The notes: generated by a model from the sequence alone, not told the origin. DNA of 64,000 nucleotides from Phytohabitans sp036906915 (GCF_036906915.1 NZ_JBAKHX010000026.1:1-64000), one strand, 5' to 3'. Shown: positions 7,665 to 17,558, counted from the first letter of the stretch. A program made the numbers and translations.

Positions 7665-10600
7665 ATGGTCGGGCGTCCGGTCAAGGCCGCGAGTCTTCTC
7701 GAAGACGCGTTGCCACCTGACGAGGTCGAGGACGCTGAGATCGAGGAGCCGGTACCCAGTACCGAGCGACTGGTCGAGCAAGCCGTCGCGCTCGCCGGTG
7801 ACGACCTTGAGTCGGCCGCTCTCGTCGACCGGTTCTGGCGGTTCGCGCCCGATGAGGAGCTGGTCGGCTACACCGCCGAGGAGATGCTGGCCGCCGCGCG
7901 CAGCCATCGCGAGCTGGCTGAGCAGCGGGTGCCCGGCGAGCTGAAGCTGCGGATCAGCGAGCCCCGCCCAGACGATCATCACACTGTCGTCAAGACCATC
8001 ACCGATGACATGCCATTCCTGGTCGACTCGGTGACCGCCCTGCTCAGCGCCCACCACCTCGACCTGCACCTGCTCGTGCACCCGCTGATCGTGGTGCGCC
8101 GCGAGCCGCTCGGCAAGCTCGCCGAGGTGGCCGCCGACGTCGAGGCCGACGATGCGATCGCCGGCGACCTGGTCGAGAGCTGGATGCACATCGAGATCGA
8201 CCCGGTGCGTGACCCGGTCGCTCGAGAGCAGTTGCGCCGCGAGTTGCAGCGGGTGCTCACCGACGTGCGCGAGGCCGTCGAAGACTGGCCGAAGATGCGC
8301 CGCCGGGCGCTCAGCATCGCCGACGAGCTCGCCGCCGCGCGCAACACCCCGGACCGCCCGCCGGTGCCGGACAAGGACATCACCGACTCGGTCGACCTGC
8401 TGCGCTGGCTCGCCGACGACCACTTCACTTTCCTGGGGTACCGGGAGTACCGGCTGATCGACGGCGGCGTCGAGGGCGAGAAGGTGCTCCAGGCCGTGAT
8501 GGGCACCGGGCTCGGCATCCTCCGTCAGGACCAGACGGCGCCCCGCGTGCTGTCGTCGATGACGCCGGAGGCGTACGAGAAGGTGCTGGAGAAGCGCCTG
8601 CTGATCATCACGAAGGCCAACTCCAGGGCGACAGTGCACCGGTCGGCATACCTGGACTACGTCGGCATCAAGCTATTCGACGCCGCCGGTGACGTGATCG
8701 GCGAGCGGCGGTTCCTCGGCCTGTTCTCCGGTGCGGCGTACCGGACGAGCGTGCGCGAGCTGCCGGTGGTCCGGCGTAAGGTCGCCGAGATACTCGACCG
8801 CTCCGGCCTGTCGCAGCGCAGCCACTCCGGCAAGGACCTGCTCAAGATTCTGGAGACGTACCCGCGCGACGAGCTCTTCCAGATCAAAACCGACGACCTG
8901 TACCACGCGGTGATCGGCGTCTTGCGCATGGCGGGCCGCCGCCAGCTCCGCCTCTTCCTGCGGCGCGACGGGTACGGCCGGTTCATCTCCTGCTTGATCT
9001 ACCTGCCTCGCGACCGTTTCACGACGCAGAACAGGCTGCGCATGCAGGAGATCCTGCTGCGCGAGCTGAATGGCGTCGGCGTCGACTACACCACCCGGGT
9101 GACCGAGTCGACGCTGGCGCGGGTGCACTTCATCGTCCGCACCGATCCGGCCAGCCCGCCGGGCGCGGTCGACGCCGACGCGCTGGCCGAGCAGCTCGCC
9201 GACGCGACTCGGCTGTGGGAGGACGACTTCCGCCTGGTGCTGGAGCGCAAGCTCGGCGACGAGCAGGCGAAGACCCTCTTCCTCCGGTACGCGGACGCGT
9301 ATCCCGAGGGGTACAAGGACGAGCACGTGCCGCACGAGGCGGTCAAGGACCTCGCGAAGCTGGAGCTTCTCGACGAGCGCGGCCAGCTGGAGATGCACCT
9401 GTTCCGTAAGCGGGAGGACGAGGCCGACGTCCGGTTCAAGATCTACCGGTACGGCGAGCCGATGATGCTGTCGGCTGTACTGCCGGTGCTGCACTCGCTC
9501 GGCGTGGAGGCGACTGACGAGCGGCCGTACGAGATGCACCGCGCCGACGGCACGATCTACCTGTACGACTTCGGGTTGCGGCTGCCCGAGGCGCACCGCG
9601 CCCTGGCCGAGGTGCGCCCGCACGTGGAGAACGCGTTCGCGGCGGCGTGGCGGCGCGAGGCGGAGGTCGACCGGTTCAACGAGCTGGTGCTGCGCGCTGG
9701 GCTGACCTGGCGGCAGGTGGTCGTCCTCCGCGCCTACGCCAAGTACCTGCGCCAGGCCGGCACGGTCTACTCGCAGGACTACATGGAGTCGACGTTCATC
9801 GCGTACCCGGCGATCGCAGCGCTGCTGGTGCGGCTCTTCGAGACGCGCTTCTCGCCCGGCCAGCCGCCGGCCGACCGGGAGCGGCTCAGCCAGGAGCTGA
9901 TCGACGAGATCCGGGTGCGCCTCGACGACGTGGCCAGCCTCGACCAGGACCGCATCCTGCGGGCGTATCTGACGCTCATCCAGGCGACCCTGCGCACCAG
10001 CTTCTTCCAGCGCGGCAGTGACGGCCGCCCGAAGTCGTACATCGCGTTCAAGCTCGACCCGCAGGCGATTCCGGACCTGCCCGCGCCACGCCCAAAGTAC
10101 GAGATCTACGTGTACTCGCCGCGCTTCGAGGGCGTGCACCTGCGCTTCGGCGCGGTGGCGCGCGGCGGCCTGCGCTGGTCCGACCGGCGGGAAGACTTCC
10201 GCACCGAGGTGCTTGGCCTGGTCAAGGCACAGATGGTGAAGAACGCCGTGATCGTGCCGGTGGGTGCCAAGGGCGGCTTCGTCCTGAAGCAGAAGCCGGG
10301 CGACCGCGACGAGGCGGTCGCGTGTTACCGCAGGTTTATCGGGGCATTGCTCGACGTCACCGACAACATCGTCGGCGGCAAGGTCGCGCCGCCGCGTGAC
10401 GTGGTGCGGCACGACGGCGACGACACGTACCTCGTGGTGGCCGCAGACAAGGGCACCGCCACGTTCTCCGACTACGCCAACGAGATCTCGGTGGCGCGGG
10501 GCTTCTGGATGGGCGACGCCTTCGCCTCTGGCGGCTCGGCGGGGTACGACCACAAGAAGATGGGCATCACCGCGCGCGGCGCGTGGGAGTCCGTCAAGCG

Positions 10601-12545
10601 CCACTTCCGTGACCTCGGTGTCGACACGCAGTCCGAGGACTTCACGGTGGTCGGTGTCGGTGACATGTCCGGCGACGTGTTCGGCAACGGGATGCTGCTG
10701 TCGGAGCACATCCGGCTGGTGGCCGCGTTCGACCACCGGCACATCTTCGTCGACCCGACGCCCGACGCGGCGACGTCCTATGTGGAGCGGCGGCGCATCT
10801 TCGACCTGCCGCGCTCGTCGTGGGCGGACTACGATGCCACGCTCATCTCCGAGGGCGGCGGCGTGTTTCCGCGTACCGCCAAATCCATCGCGATAACGCC
10901 GCAGATGCGCGCCGCGCTCGGCCTCGACGGCGATGTCACCGCGTTGTCGCCGGCCGAGCTGATGCGGGCGATCCTGATGGCGCCGGTAGATCTACTGTGG
11001 AACGGCGGCATCGGTACCTACGTCAGGGCGAGCGACGAGTCCAATGCGGAGGTCGGCGACAAGGCGAACGACGCGATCCGGGTCACCGGCGCATACCTGC
11101 GCTGCAAGGTGGTGGGCGAGGGCGGCAACCTGGGTCTGACCCAGCGCGGGCGGACCGAGTTCGCGGCAAAGGGTGGCCGCATCTACACCGACTTCATCGA
11201 CAACTCGGCCGGTGTCGACTGCTCCGACCATGAGGTCAACATCAAGATCCTGCTTGGTGGGACGGTGGCCGACGGCGAGCTGACCACGCCCGAGCGCGAC
11301 GCCCTGCTGGTCGAGATGACCGACGAGGTCGCCGATCTGGTGCTGCGCGACAATTACCAGCAGGCGCTGGCGCTCGCCAACGCCCGTGCGCAGGCGGCGT
11401 CGCTGCTACCGGTGCACCGCAGGATGCTGGCCGAGCTGGAGCGCTCCGGTGGGCTGCACCGTGGGCTCGAAGCGCTGCCCAGCGACGAGGAGCTGGAGGC
11501 GCGGGGCAGCGGGCTCACCACGCCGGAGTTCGCGGTGCTGCTGGCATACGTGAAGATCGTGCTGGAGCGCGAGATCCTCGCGGATGTCCTGCCGGACGAA
11601 GACTGGACGACCGAGGTCCTGGTGGACTACTTCCCAACCCCGCTGCGCGACCAGTACGCCGACCGCATGACCGGCCACCGTCTGCGTCGCGAGATCGTGA
11701 CCACCCAACTCGTCAACGAGGTGGTCAACCGCGGCGGCACGTCGTTCGTCTTCCGGGCGATGGAGGAGACCGGCGCGTCACCCGCCGACGTGCTGCGCGC
11801 GTACGTGGTGGTGCGCGAGATCTTCGGCCTGCGAGACATCTGGGCCGCCGTGGAGACGCTCGACAACAAGGTGCCGACGGCGGTGCAGACGATCGTCCAC
11901 CTGGAGAGCCGGCGGCTGCTCGACCGGGCGGTGCGGTGGCTTGTGACCTCGCGCCGTTCGCCACTCGACGTGCCGGGCGAGATCCGGCGCCTGCGGCCCG
12001 GGGTGTCGGAGCTGTTGCCGCGCCTGGAGGTGCTTTTCCGCGGCGCGGAGCAGGAGACGCTGCGGGCGCACGCCGAAGGCCTTGTCTCGCAGGGGCTGCC
12101 GGAGGAGCTCGCCGTCCACACGACCCGCATGGTGTACGGCTTCGGGCTGCTCGACGTCGTCGAGACGGCGACGACGATCAGCCGCGACGTCTCCGAGGTG
12201 GCGTCGGTCTACTTCGTACTGTCCGAAGAGTTCCGTGTGGACGAGCTGCTGTCGAAGATCTCGCTGCTGCCCCGTGAAGACCGGTGGCAGACGCTGGCCC
12301 GGATGGCGTTGCGCTACGACCTGTACGCCGCGCTGGCCGCGCTCACCGCCGAGGTGCTGACATCGACGCCGTCCGAGCTGCCGGCCGATGAGCGTGTGCG
12401 GGTATGGGAACGGGCCAATGTCGCCACCATCAACCGGACCCGCAACGCGATCGGGGAGTTCGGTGACTCCCGGGCCGACCTGGCCGCGCTGTCCGTGCTG
12501 CTGCGCCAGATCCGCACGCTGGTCCGTACCTCTGCCGCGGCATGA
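7665..12545 (+). CDS. gdh: NAD-specific glutamate dehydrogenase, large (GDH180-type)
   Basis: A protein of about 1626 residues that oxidatively deaminates glutamate to 2-oxoglutarate with NAD. Its length and domain order match the large bacterial GDH class: an N-terminal ACT-like regulatory region (about 1-700), a central catalytic domain with the substrate-lysine segment near residues 830-870 (RGGLRWSDRREDFRTE, then VGAKGG), a Rossmann segment, and a long C-terminal helical extension. An in-frame GTG lies at 7638, but the ATG at 7665 is preceded by a GGGGAG ribosome site with about 9 bp spacing, so I prefer it. The 134-bp gap from the PBP gene must hold both divergent promoters. Confidence 0.93.
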   Translation: MVGRPVKAASLLEDALPPDEVEDAEIEEPVPSTERLVEQAVALAGDDLESAALVDRFWRFAPDEELVGYTAEEMLAAARSHRELAEQRVPGELKLRISEPRPDDHHTVVKTITDDMPFLVDSVTALLSAHHLDLHLLVHPLIVVRREPLGKLAEVAADVEADDAIAGDLVESWMHIEIDPVRDPVAREQLRRELQRVLTDVREAVEDWPKMRRRALSIADELAAARNTPDRPPVPDKDITDSVDLLRWLADDHFTFLGYREYRLIDGGVEGEKVLQAVMGTGLGILRQDQTAPRVLSSMTPEAYEKVLEKRLLIITKANSRATVHRSAYLDYVGIKLFDAAGDVIGERRFLGLFSGAAYRTSVRELPVVRRKVAEILDRSGLSQRSHSGKDLLKILETYPRDELFQIKTDDLYHAVIGVLRMAGRRQLRLFLRRDGYGRFISCLIYLPRDRFTTQNRLRMQEILLRELNGVGVDYTTRVTESTLARVHFIVRTDPASPPGAVDADALAEQLADATRLWEDDFRLVLERKLGDEQAKTLFLRYADAYPEGYKDEHVPHEAVKDLAKLELLDERGQLEMHLFRKREDEADVRFKIYRYGEPMMLSAVLPVLHSLGVEATDERPYEMHRADGTIYLYDFGLRLPEAHRALAEVRPHVENAFAAAWRREAEVDRFNELVLRAGLTWRQVVVLRAYAKYLRQAGTVYSQDYMESTFIAYPAIAALLVRLFETRFSPGQPPADRERLSQELIDEIRVRLDDVASLDQDRILRAYLTLIQATLRTSFFQRGSDGRPKSYIAFKLDPQAIPDLPAPRPKYEIYVYSPRFEGVHLRFGAVARGGLRWSDRREDFRTEVLGLVKAQMVKNAVIVPVGAKGGFVLKQKPGDRDEAVACYRRFIGALLDVTDNIVGGKVAPPRDVVRHDGDDTYLVVAADKGTATFSDYANEISVARGFWMGDAFASGGSAGYDHKKMGITARGAWESVKRHFRDLGVDTQSEDFTVVGVGDMSGDVFGNGMLLSEHIRLVAAFDHRHIFVDPTPDAATSYVERRRIFDLPRSSWADYDATLISEGGGVFPRTAKSIAITPQMRAALGLDGDVTALSPAELMRAILMAPVDLLWNGGIGTYVRASDESNAEVGDKANDAIRVTGAYLRCKVVGEGGNLGLTQRGRTEFAAKGGRIYTDFIDNSAGVDCSDHEVNIKILLGGTVADGELTTPERDALLVEMTDEVADLVLRDNYQQALALANARAQAASLLPVHRRMLAELERSGGLHRGLEALPSDEELEARGSGLTTPEFAVLLAYVKIVLEREILADVLPDEDWTTEVLVDYFPTPLRDQYADRMTGHRLRREIVTTQLVNEVVNRGGTSFVFRAMEETGASPADVLRAYVVVREIFGLRDIWAAVETLDNKVPTAVQTIVHLESRRLLDRAVRWLVTSRRSPLDVPGEIRRLRPGVSELLPRLEVLFRGAEQETLRAHAEGLVSQGLPEELAVHTTRMVYGFGLLDVVETATTISRDVSEVASVYFVLSEEFRVDELLSKISLLPREDRWQTLARMALRYDLYAALAALTAEVLTSTPSELPADERVRVWERANVATINRTRNAIGEFGDSRADLAALSVLLRQIRTLVRTSAAA

Positions 12546-12607
12546 GGCGCCCCCGCGATCACGGTCACTGCCGACCCGGGTCCAGGCGACAGGTAGGGTT
12601 CTGATCG

Positions 12608-13264
12608 ATGCTCGACAAGCGCCTGTACCACCACCTGGTGACGTGGCTCGGCCAGTGGCCGCCCGGCCGGGAGGTCACCGTGGTCGGCTCCGAGCGGCGC
12701 ACGTTGCCGGGCTGGGACGGCACGGTGTATCCGTTGGTTGGCGTCGGCACGCCCACGGGCACGGTGCTGTCCGTGCCTCCGTCCCGCGCGGCGGCCGCTC
12801 GGGCGTTGGCCGACCTTCCGATCGACGACCTGCTGGCGAAGCTGCCGGAGGCGGTGGGGCTGGACGCAGACCGCCGCGTGTATCGGGGCGTGTTCCGATA
12901 CAGCCTGGGGCCGGAAAACCTGCCCGACGCCGGGGAGTGGCTGCCGGTCGACGACCCGGTGGTGCCGGAGTGGTTGCGCCCGTTCGGCGGGGAGGTGCTG
13001 GTCGCTCGTTCTCCGTCGGGCGGCTACCTGGCGGGGGTCGGCATCAAGCGGCACGACCAGTACGGCAACGAGATCGCGGTCGGCACCGAGAAGGAGGCCC
13101 GGGGGCAGGGCCTGGCCCGGCGGCTGGTCACGCAGGCGGCTCGCCGCATCCTCGACGAGGGCGCGGTGCCGACATACCTGCACGCCCCCGACAACACCGC
13201 CTCCGCCCGCGTGGCCGAGGCGGCCGGCTTTGCCGACCGAGGCTGGTCCGTCTACGGGGCGTAG
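12608..13264 (+). CDS. GNAT-family N-acetyltransferase
   Basis: A 218-residue cytoplasmic protein. The C-terminal half (about 130-218) has the acetyl-CoA-binding signature of GNAT enzymes: a beta-strand reading VGIKRHDQYGNEIAVGT, then EARGQGLARRLV, the R/QxxGxG/A pyrophosphate loop, and the terminal pattern SARVAEAAGFADRGW. The N-terminal half is less conserved and may bind the acceptor, which is unknown. It starts 62 bp after the glutamate dehydrogenase stop on the same strand. Confidence 0.85.
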   Translation: MLDKRLYHHLVTWLGQWPPGREVTVVGSERRTLPGWDGTVYPLVGVGTPTGTVLSVPPSRAAAARALADLPIDDLLAKLPEAVGLDADRRVYRGVFRYSLGPENLPDAGEWLPVDDPVVPEWLRPFGGEVLVARSPSGGYLAGVGIKRHDQYGNEIAVGTEKEARGQGLARRLVTQAARRILDEGAVPTYLHAPDNTASARVAEAAGFADRGWSVYGA

Positions 13265-13310
13265 GGCCCGCCTTGCCGGACGCCGCCTGGGCCTCGCCTC
13301 GCTCCGGCCG

Positions 13311-13680
13311 TCACCTCGACACAGGGCCTAGCTGCGTGCTGTCCAAGGCGGACAGTCCAGGTAGGAACCGCCCAGCGAGCAGAATCAGGGCGGTGAGCGA
13401 GATGAGCGCGCCGGCGGGCAGTTTCAGCAGCGCGAGCGCGACGGGTACCCGTACGGCGTGGACGTGCCTCGCATCCCGCGGATCGACGCCATGGCGCTGA
13501 GCACACCACCCACCAGGCCGAGGAACTCCACGAGCGCGATGTCGCCGCCGCTTGGCTGGCCGTCGCGACCGGTGGGGCACCGGGCGCCGTCGAAGCACAG
13601 GTTGATGGTGGAGGGCTGCCAGAAGCCGAGCGCGGCCAGCCCGGCGGCCAGGATTACGAGGCGAGTCCCTGAGCGCAGAA
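13311..13680 (-). pseudogene. Frameshifted, truncated multipass membrane protein remnant
   Basis: Two overlapping minus-strand frames join into one protein-like sequence. The first (about 13680 to its TGA at 13424-13426) reads VLRSGTRLVILAAGLAALGF, then ALVEFLGLVGGVLSAMASIR and GTSTPYG. The second continues VPVALALLKLPAGALISLTA, then GRFLPGLSALDS, and stops at 13311. The switch between them is a single-base frame change near 13435. The hydrophobic pattern and the KLPAGAL...PGLSALDS block resemble the C-terminal portion of a widespread actinobacterial membrane protein family of unknown function (from memory). No plausible start remains, and the C-terminus ends early. Confidence 0.65.
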
Positions 13681-13715
13681 CCGCGGGCCCGGTCGGGGGG
13701 TGTCCGGGCCCGCGG
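13681..13715. terminator. Terminator-like hairpin between convergent units
   Basis: A perfect 12-bp inverted repeat (CCGCGGGCCCGG at 13681-13692 and CCGGGCCCGCGG at 13704-13715) encloses an 11-base loop. It lies between the GNAT gene (+) and the end of the glycoside hydrolase gene (-). There is no long T-run, which is usual for actinobacterial terminators. Confidence 0.5.
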
Positions 13716-13826
13716 CCCGCTGGTTTCCCCAGGCCGTGGCTTACTGAGTCGTAACGCTACGTGGTGCTAAATCGCGTTTCAAGAGGAGAAAGGGCGAAAT
13801 GATCCGTTCGGCGGAGTACGACTCAA

Positions 13827-15287
13827 CTACTCTGCGTGACTGTTGGTCAATCCGAGCGCTTCCGCGGCGGCGCGACCGTTGGCGTGGCTCGCGCCGAACG
13901 TGGTGACGAACGCCCGTGTTCCCGCCGGTCGCCAGCTCGACGGCCAGCCCATCTCGACGACCGCGACGGGGTGCCTGGCGGCCAGCGCCTCGATCAGCGC
14001 GCGGGCGGCCGGCGCTCGGTGGACGTGCCGGGCGACGACCACGATCGGGCGGTCGCCGGCCTGGGCCAGCAGGGCGGCCGCGTCGGTTTCGACGGCTACC
14101 ACGCGGACGTGCTCGGTGCCGTCGAGGTGCGGGCCGAGCCCCCACGGCACCCGTCCTTCGGCGATGGTGGAGTCCGATACCAGTTGCGCCACGAGCGGTG
14201 TACGAAGGTCGTCCAAGGAGCCCTCGACCCGGACCGCCAGACGGGCGGCCCGGTATCCGAGACCCGGCGCGGCGAGCGCCGGCGCGGGCCGTGAGGCCCA
14301 CGCGGCGAGCGCGGCCACCCGCTGCGCGGCCTCCTCGACCCGCGCCGCCGGCAGGCGGTCGTCGGCGATGGCCGCCGCGATCTGCGCGGCGACATCCTCC
14401 ACGAGCGCCGCGTCGACCTTCGCGCCGATGCAGAGCAGGTCGGCACCGGCAAGCAGAGCGGGTACCGCGGCCCGCGCGGTACCGCCGGCGGCCAGCGCGG
14501 CGCCCCTCATCTCCAGCGCGTCGGTAACCACCGCCCCCGTGAAGCCCAACTCGCCGCGGAGCAGATCGACCAGCGCCGCCCGGCTGAACGTCGCCGGAGC
14601 GCTGCCGGTCAGCTCCGGCACCCGGATGTGCGCGCTCATGACCGCGCGCGTGCCGGCTTCGACGACCGCCCGGAACGGCGGCAGGTCGCGAGCGCACAGG
14701 AGGTCGAGCGGTGCGTCCACGGTGGGCAGTTCGAGATGCGAGTCGGCGACGGTCGCGCCGTGGCCCGGGAAGTGCTTGGCGCACGCGGCCACGCCCGCCT
14801 CCTGAAGCCCTGCGACGGCGGCTGCGGCGTGCGCGGCCACCCGTTCTGGTGTGGCGCCGAACGACCGGGTGCCGATGATCGGGTTGTCGTCGGCCGTGTT
14901 GACGTCGACGGTTGGCGCGAGGTTCAGGTTGACTCCGGTGGCGGCCAGATCGCCTCCGATCGCCTGGTAGATCCGCCGGGTCAGCTCCGGATCGTCGACC
15001 ACGCCCAGTGCGGCGTTGCCGGGGTACGGGCTGCCGGTCGCGTGCGCGAGCCGGGTGACGTCGCCGCCCTCCTCGTCGATCGCGACCAGGACGTCGGATC
15101 GCACGCCGCGCAGGGCACCCGCGAGCGCCGCAACTTGCGTAGCCTTGTTGATGTTGAATCCGAAGAGCGTGTATCCCGCCAGTCCTTCACCGACAAGGTC
15201 GAGGGCCCATGGCGGCGCGGTCGTGCCGGGAAAGGCGGCCAGCAGTGTGCGTAGCGCGAGCCGGCGTAGCCCTGGATCGGTCGACAC
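13827..15287 (-). CDS. nagZ: Glycoside hydrolase family 3, NagZ-type beta-N-acetylhexosaminidase
   Basis: A protein of 486 residues from the preferred GTG at 15285-15287, which has GGGGAG 7 bp upstream. An upstream in-frame start at 15344 would add an unlikely 19-residue leader. The GH3 barrel carries the NagZ signature KHFPGHGATVADSHLELP, with the His/Asp pair of the catalytic loop, and IDEEGGDVTRL. A second (alpha/beta/alpha) domain follows, so it is longer than single-domain E. coli NagZ. No signal peptide is visible, so action is probably cytoplasmic, on N-acetylglucosaminides or anhydro-muropeptides. It is divergent from a ROK regulator 142 bp away, which may control it. Confidence 0.85.
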   Translation of the reverse strand: MSTDPGLRRLALRTLLAAFPGTTAPPWALDLVGEGLAGYTLFGFNINKATQVAALAGALRGVRSDVLVAIDEEGGDVTRLAHATGSPYPGNAALGVVDDPELTRRIYQAIGGDLAATGVNLNLAPTVDVNTADDNPIIGTRSFGATPERVAAHAAAAVAGLQEAGVAACAKHFPGHGATVADSHLELPTVDAPLDLLCARDLPPFRAVVEAGTRAVMSAHIRVPELTGSAPATFSRAALVDLLRGELGFTGAVVTDALEMRGAALAAGGTARAAVPALLAGADLLCIGAKVDAALVEDVAAQIAAAIADDRLPAARVEEAAQRVAALAAWASRPAPALAAPGLGYRAARLAVRVEGSLDDLRTPLVAQLVSDSTIAEGRVPWGLGPHLDGTEHVRVVAVETDAAALLAQAGDRPIVVVARHVHRAPAARALIEALAARHPVAVVEMGWPSSWRPAGTRAFVTTFGASHANGRAAAEALGLTNSHAE

Positions 15288-15367
15288 CTGTGTGCTCCCC
15301 TTTCGAGCGAGTAGCCCCCCGGCCGGCCGGATGACCGCACCCATGCTTCCGCACGATTACGCTACGG

Positions 15368-15381
15368 CTTACTCGGTTAAG
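15368..15381. promoter_or_regulatory. Possible operator between nagZ and ROK gene
   Basis: CTTACTCGGTTAAG is an imperfect palindrome in the divergent promoter region, followed by a second TTAAGG half-site at 15384-15389. The surrounding A/T-rich stretch (15390-15420) is unusual for this genome and is where promoters would be expected. Assignment to the ROK protein is only positional. Confidence 0.3.
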
Positions 15382-15428
15382 TCGTTAAGGTCAAAATGTA
15401 AGGTTTCTTTAGTACTAGAGGACGGTAC

Positions 15429-16601
15429 ATGGCCTCCCCGCGCCTGCCCGGCACACCGCGTCTGCTCCGCGCGCTCAACGACCGCGCCGCGCTGGAGCTG
15501 TTGCTTTCTCGCGGCCCCCTCACCCGGGCACAGCTCGGTGAACTGACCGGTCTCAGCAAGGTAACCGCATCGCAGCTCGTCGAGCGACTGGAAGAGCGCG
15601 GGCTCGTGACGCGCGTGGGCGAGCAGGCCGGCGGTCGCGGCCCCAACGCCCAGCTGTACGCCGTGACGCCGAGCAGCGCCCACGTCATCGGCGTCGTCGT
15701 CGACGCCGACAGCGTCGTGGCCGCCTGCGCCGACATCACCGGCGCCGTGGTCGGCCGGGTCGAGCAGTCCACTAAGGACAACGACGACCCGGTGGGCGTG
15801 GTGCACAACGCGGTCGTACGCGCGGCCAGTAGCGCCAAGGCAGACCTCGGCACCGTCAAGCGGGTCGTGCTCGGCACGCCCGGCCTCGTCGACCCGGGCA
15901 CCGGCGACATCACCTTCGCGTGGAACCTGCCGCGCTGGCACCGCGGCCTGCTCGCCGCGCTGCGCGAAGACCTGCACACGCCCGTCGTGTTCGGCAATGA
16001 CGTCAACCTCGCCGCCGTCGCCGAGGCGCACGACGGGGCGGCAAAGGGCGTCGAAGACTTCGTGCTCATCTGGATCGGCGGCGGCGTCGGCCTCGCGATC
16101 ATGCTGGGCGGTCGGCTGCACCAGGGCAGCACCGGCGCCGCCGGCGAGATCGGATACCTGCCGGTGCCGGGCGCGCCCATCCCGCGCGACGCGTACCGCC
16201 GCTCCAAGGGCGCCTTCCAGCAGGTGGCCGCCGCCGACGCGGTGCGTGCGGTCGCTCGCGAGCACGGCTTCCGGGGCGGAAGCGCGGGCGAGGCGGTACG
16301 CGCCGCCATCGCCGCCGGCACCAAGGGCGGCCCGATGCTCGACGAGGTGGCCCGGCGACTGGCGCTCGGCGTCGCCAGCACGTGCGTGGTGCTCGACCCG
16401 CCGCTCGTCGTGCTCTCCGGCGAGGTCGGCCAGGCGGGCGGCAGCGCGCTGGCGGAGCGGGTACAGCACGAGGTGGCCGCGATCACGCTGGTGGCGCCGC
16501 GGGTCGTCGTCAGCGAGGTGGCCGAAGAGCCGGTGCTCAAGGGCGCCTTGCTCACCGGGCTCCACGCGGCGCGCGACGAAGTCTTCGGCTCTACCGTCTG
16601 A
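15429..16601 (+). CDS. ROK-family transcriptional regulator
   Basis: A 390-residue protein with an N-terminal winged helix-turn-helix (about residues 15-70, with GPLTRAQLGELTGLSKVTAS) and a C-terminal ROK sugar-kinase-like domain. The latter has the glycine-rich ATP-site-like motif WIGGGVGLAIMLGG and the ROK signature GSTGAAGEIGYLPV. The CxCGxxGC zinc motif normally found just after this signature is absent, as in some ROK repressors, which argues against kinase activity. ROK regulators respond to sugars such as N-acetylglucosamine or xylose. The divergent NagZ-type hydrolase is the obvious candidate target. GAGGA lies before the ATG. Confidence 0.88.
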   Translation: MASPRLPGTPRLLRALNDRAALELLLSRGPLTRAQLGELTGLSKVTASQLVERLEERGLVTRVGEQAGGRGPNAQLYAVTPSSAHVIGVVVDADSVVAACADITGAVVGRVEQSTKDNDDPVGVVHNAVVRAASSAKADLGTVKRVVLGTPGLVDPGTGDITFAWNLPRWHRGLLAALREDLHTPVVFGNDVNLAAVAEAHDGAAKGVEDFVLIWIGGGVGLAIMLGGRLHQGSTGAAGEIGYLPVPGAPIPRDAYRRSKGAFQQVAAADAVRAVAREHGFRGGSAGEAVRAAIAAGTKGGPMLDEVARRLALGVASTCVVLDPPLVVLSGEVGQAGGSALAERVQHEVAAITLVAPRVVVSEVAEEPVLKGALLTGLHAARDEVFGSTV

Positions 16602-17558
16602 CTACGCGAGGTCGCGCTGGCGGAAGGACGCGAACGCGCCGACCGCAACGACGGCCACCAGCGCGCTCAGCACGATCATGCCGTGTGCCCAGGTCAACGA
16701 GTAGGAGCACTCTGCGAAGGAACCCATGCAGGGCCCGTCGTAGAACGTGACGCGGCCATCCATCCACGCACCCAGGTAGGTGGACAGCATGAACGTCTCG
16801 GCGCGGTCGGTCTCCACGACCTCCATCACGATGCGCGCGCCGACCTCCCAGACGATCGCGTACCCCGCCACGACACCCATCGCCGCGGCAGTGTGCCGGC
16901 CCAGCGTCGCCAGGCAGAAGCCGAGCGCTGCGGCACCCAGCACCAGCAGCAGGCCGCGCACCACGACCATCGTCAGATCGCCCCAGAACTCCGCGTCGAC
17001 GTCACCCGGCAGGCCGTTGGCCTGGGCGATCACCCAGAAGGACGCGATGTAGCCGATCGTGGCGACCAAGGCGACCGCGAGTACTCCGCCCAGCATCGTG
17101 CCGAGCTTGGTCCCCAGCACGGTCAGCCGCTGCGGTCGCCACAGCAACAGGTTCGTCATGCCGCCTGAGTTCAGCTCCGCGCCGATGAACGAGGCCGCCA
17201 CCAGAAAGCCGAAGAGCGCGAGGAAGGCCGCCATGAAGTAGACGAGGGCGCGGATCTCGCGCTCGAATACGAAGACGCCGAACAGGTAGTCCTCCAGGCG
17301 GGGCTTCCGCTCGCTCAGGGCCTGGCAGAAATCCGTGGTCCCTCGGCCCGACTCGCAGTGCTCCCGCATCTCCTCGTGGCGCGACTCTTCCTGCACGACC
17401 TGGAACTCGGCCCGCTCCCACTCGGCGGCGGTGGGCCGGTGCGAACTCGCCAAGGTGGTCGCGATCGTGACCACGAAGGCACCGACCAGCAAAACCAGCA
17501 TCAGCTGCGTGAACCGGCGGGCCAGTAGCCGGCTCACCTCGGCGCGTACCAGGTTCAT
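16602..17558 (-). CDS. ABC transporter permease (ABC-2 type)
   Basis: A 318-residue membrane protein with one N-terminal membrane segment (about 18-38), a hydrophilic extracytoplasmic loop (about 40-100) and five further segments. The final one lies near 285-308. The layout matches ABC-2 type permeases paired with one ATPase. The extracytoplasmic loops contain several cysteines (residues near 68, 79, 267 and 275) that could form disulfides. Its ATG overlaps the stop of the ATPase gene by 4 bp (ATGA), so the two are one operon. The substrate is unknown. Confidence 0.85.
   Translation of the reverse strand: MNLVRAEVSRLLARRFTQLMLVLLVGAFVVTIATTLASSHRPTAAEWERAEFQVVQEESRHEEMREHCESGRGTTDFCQALSERKPRLEDYLFGVFVFEREIRALVYFMAAFLALFGFLVAASFIGAELNSGGMTNLLLWRPQRLTVLGTKLGTMLGGVLAVALVATIGYIASFWVIAQANGLPGDVDAEFWGDLTMVVVRGLLLVLGAAALGFCLATLGRHTAAAMGVVAGYAIVWEVGARIVMEVVETDRAETFMLSTYLGAWMDGRVTFYDGPCMGSFAECSYSLTWAHGMIVLSALVAVVAVGAFASFRQRDLA

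Larger units (their letters stand above)
13265..13826. other. Gap of about 560 bp with gene remnant and hairpin
   Basis: No intact gene is present. The left part holds a frameshifted membrane-protein remnant on the minus strand (13311-13680). A 12-bp-arm hairpin (13681-13715) follows, and the remaining sequence up to the end of the glycoside hydrolase gene has no recognised feature. Confidence 0.6.

Noticed and set aside
8673..10742. A 689-codon minus-strand open frame inside the glutamate dehydrogenase gene
   Set aside because: It is a mirror of third-position G/C bias in the sense gene. Composition is rich in Arg/Val/His/Leu and no family is recognised.
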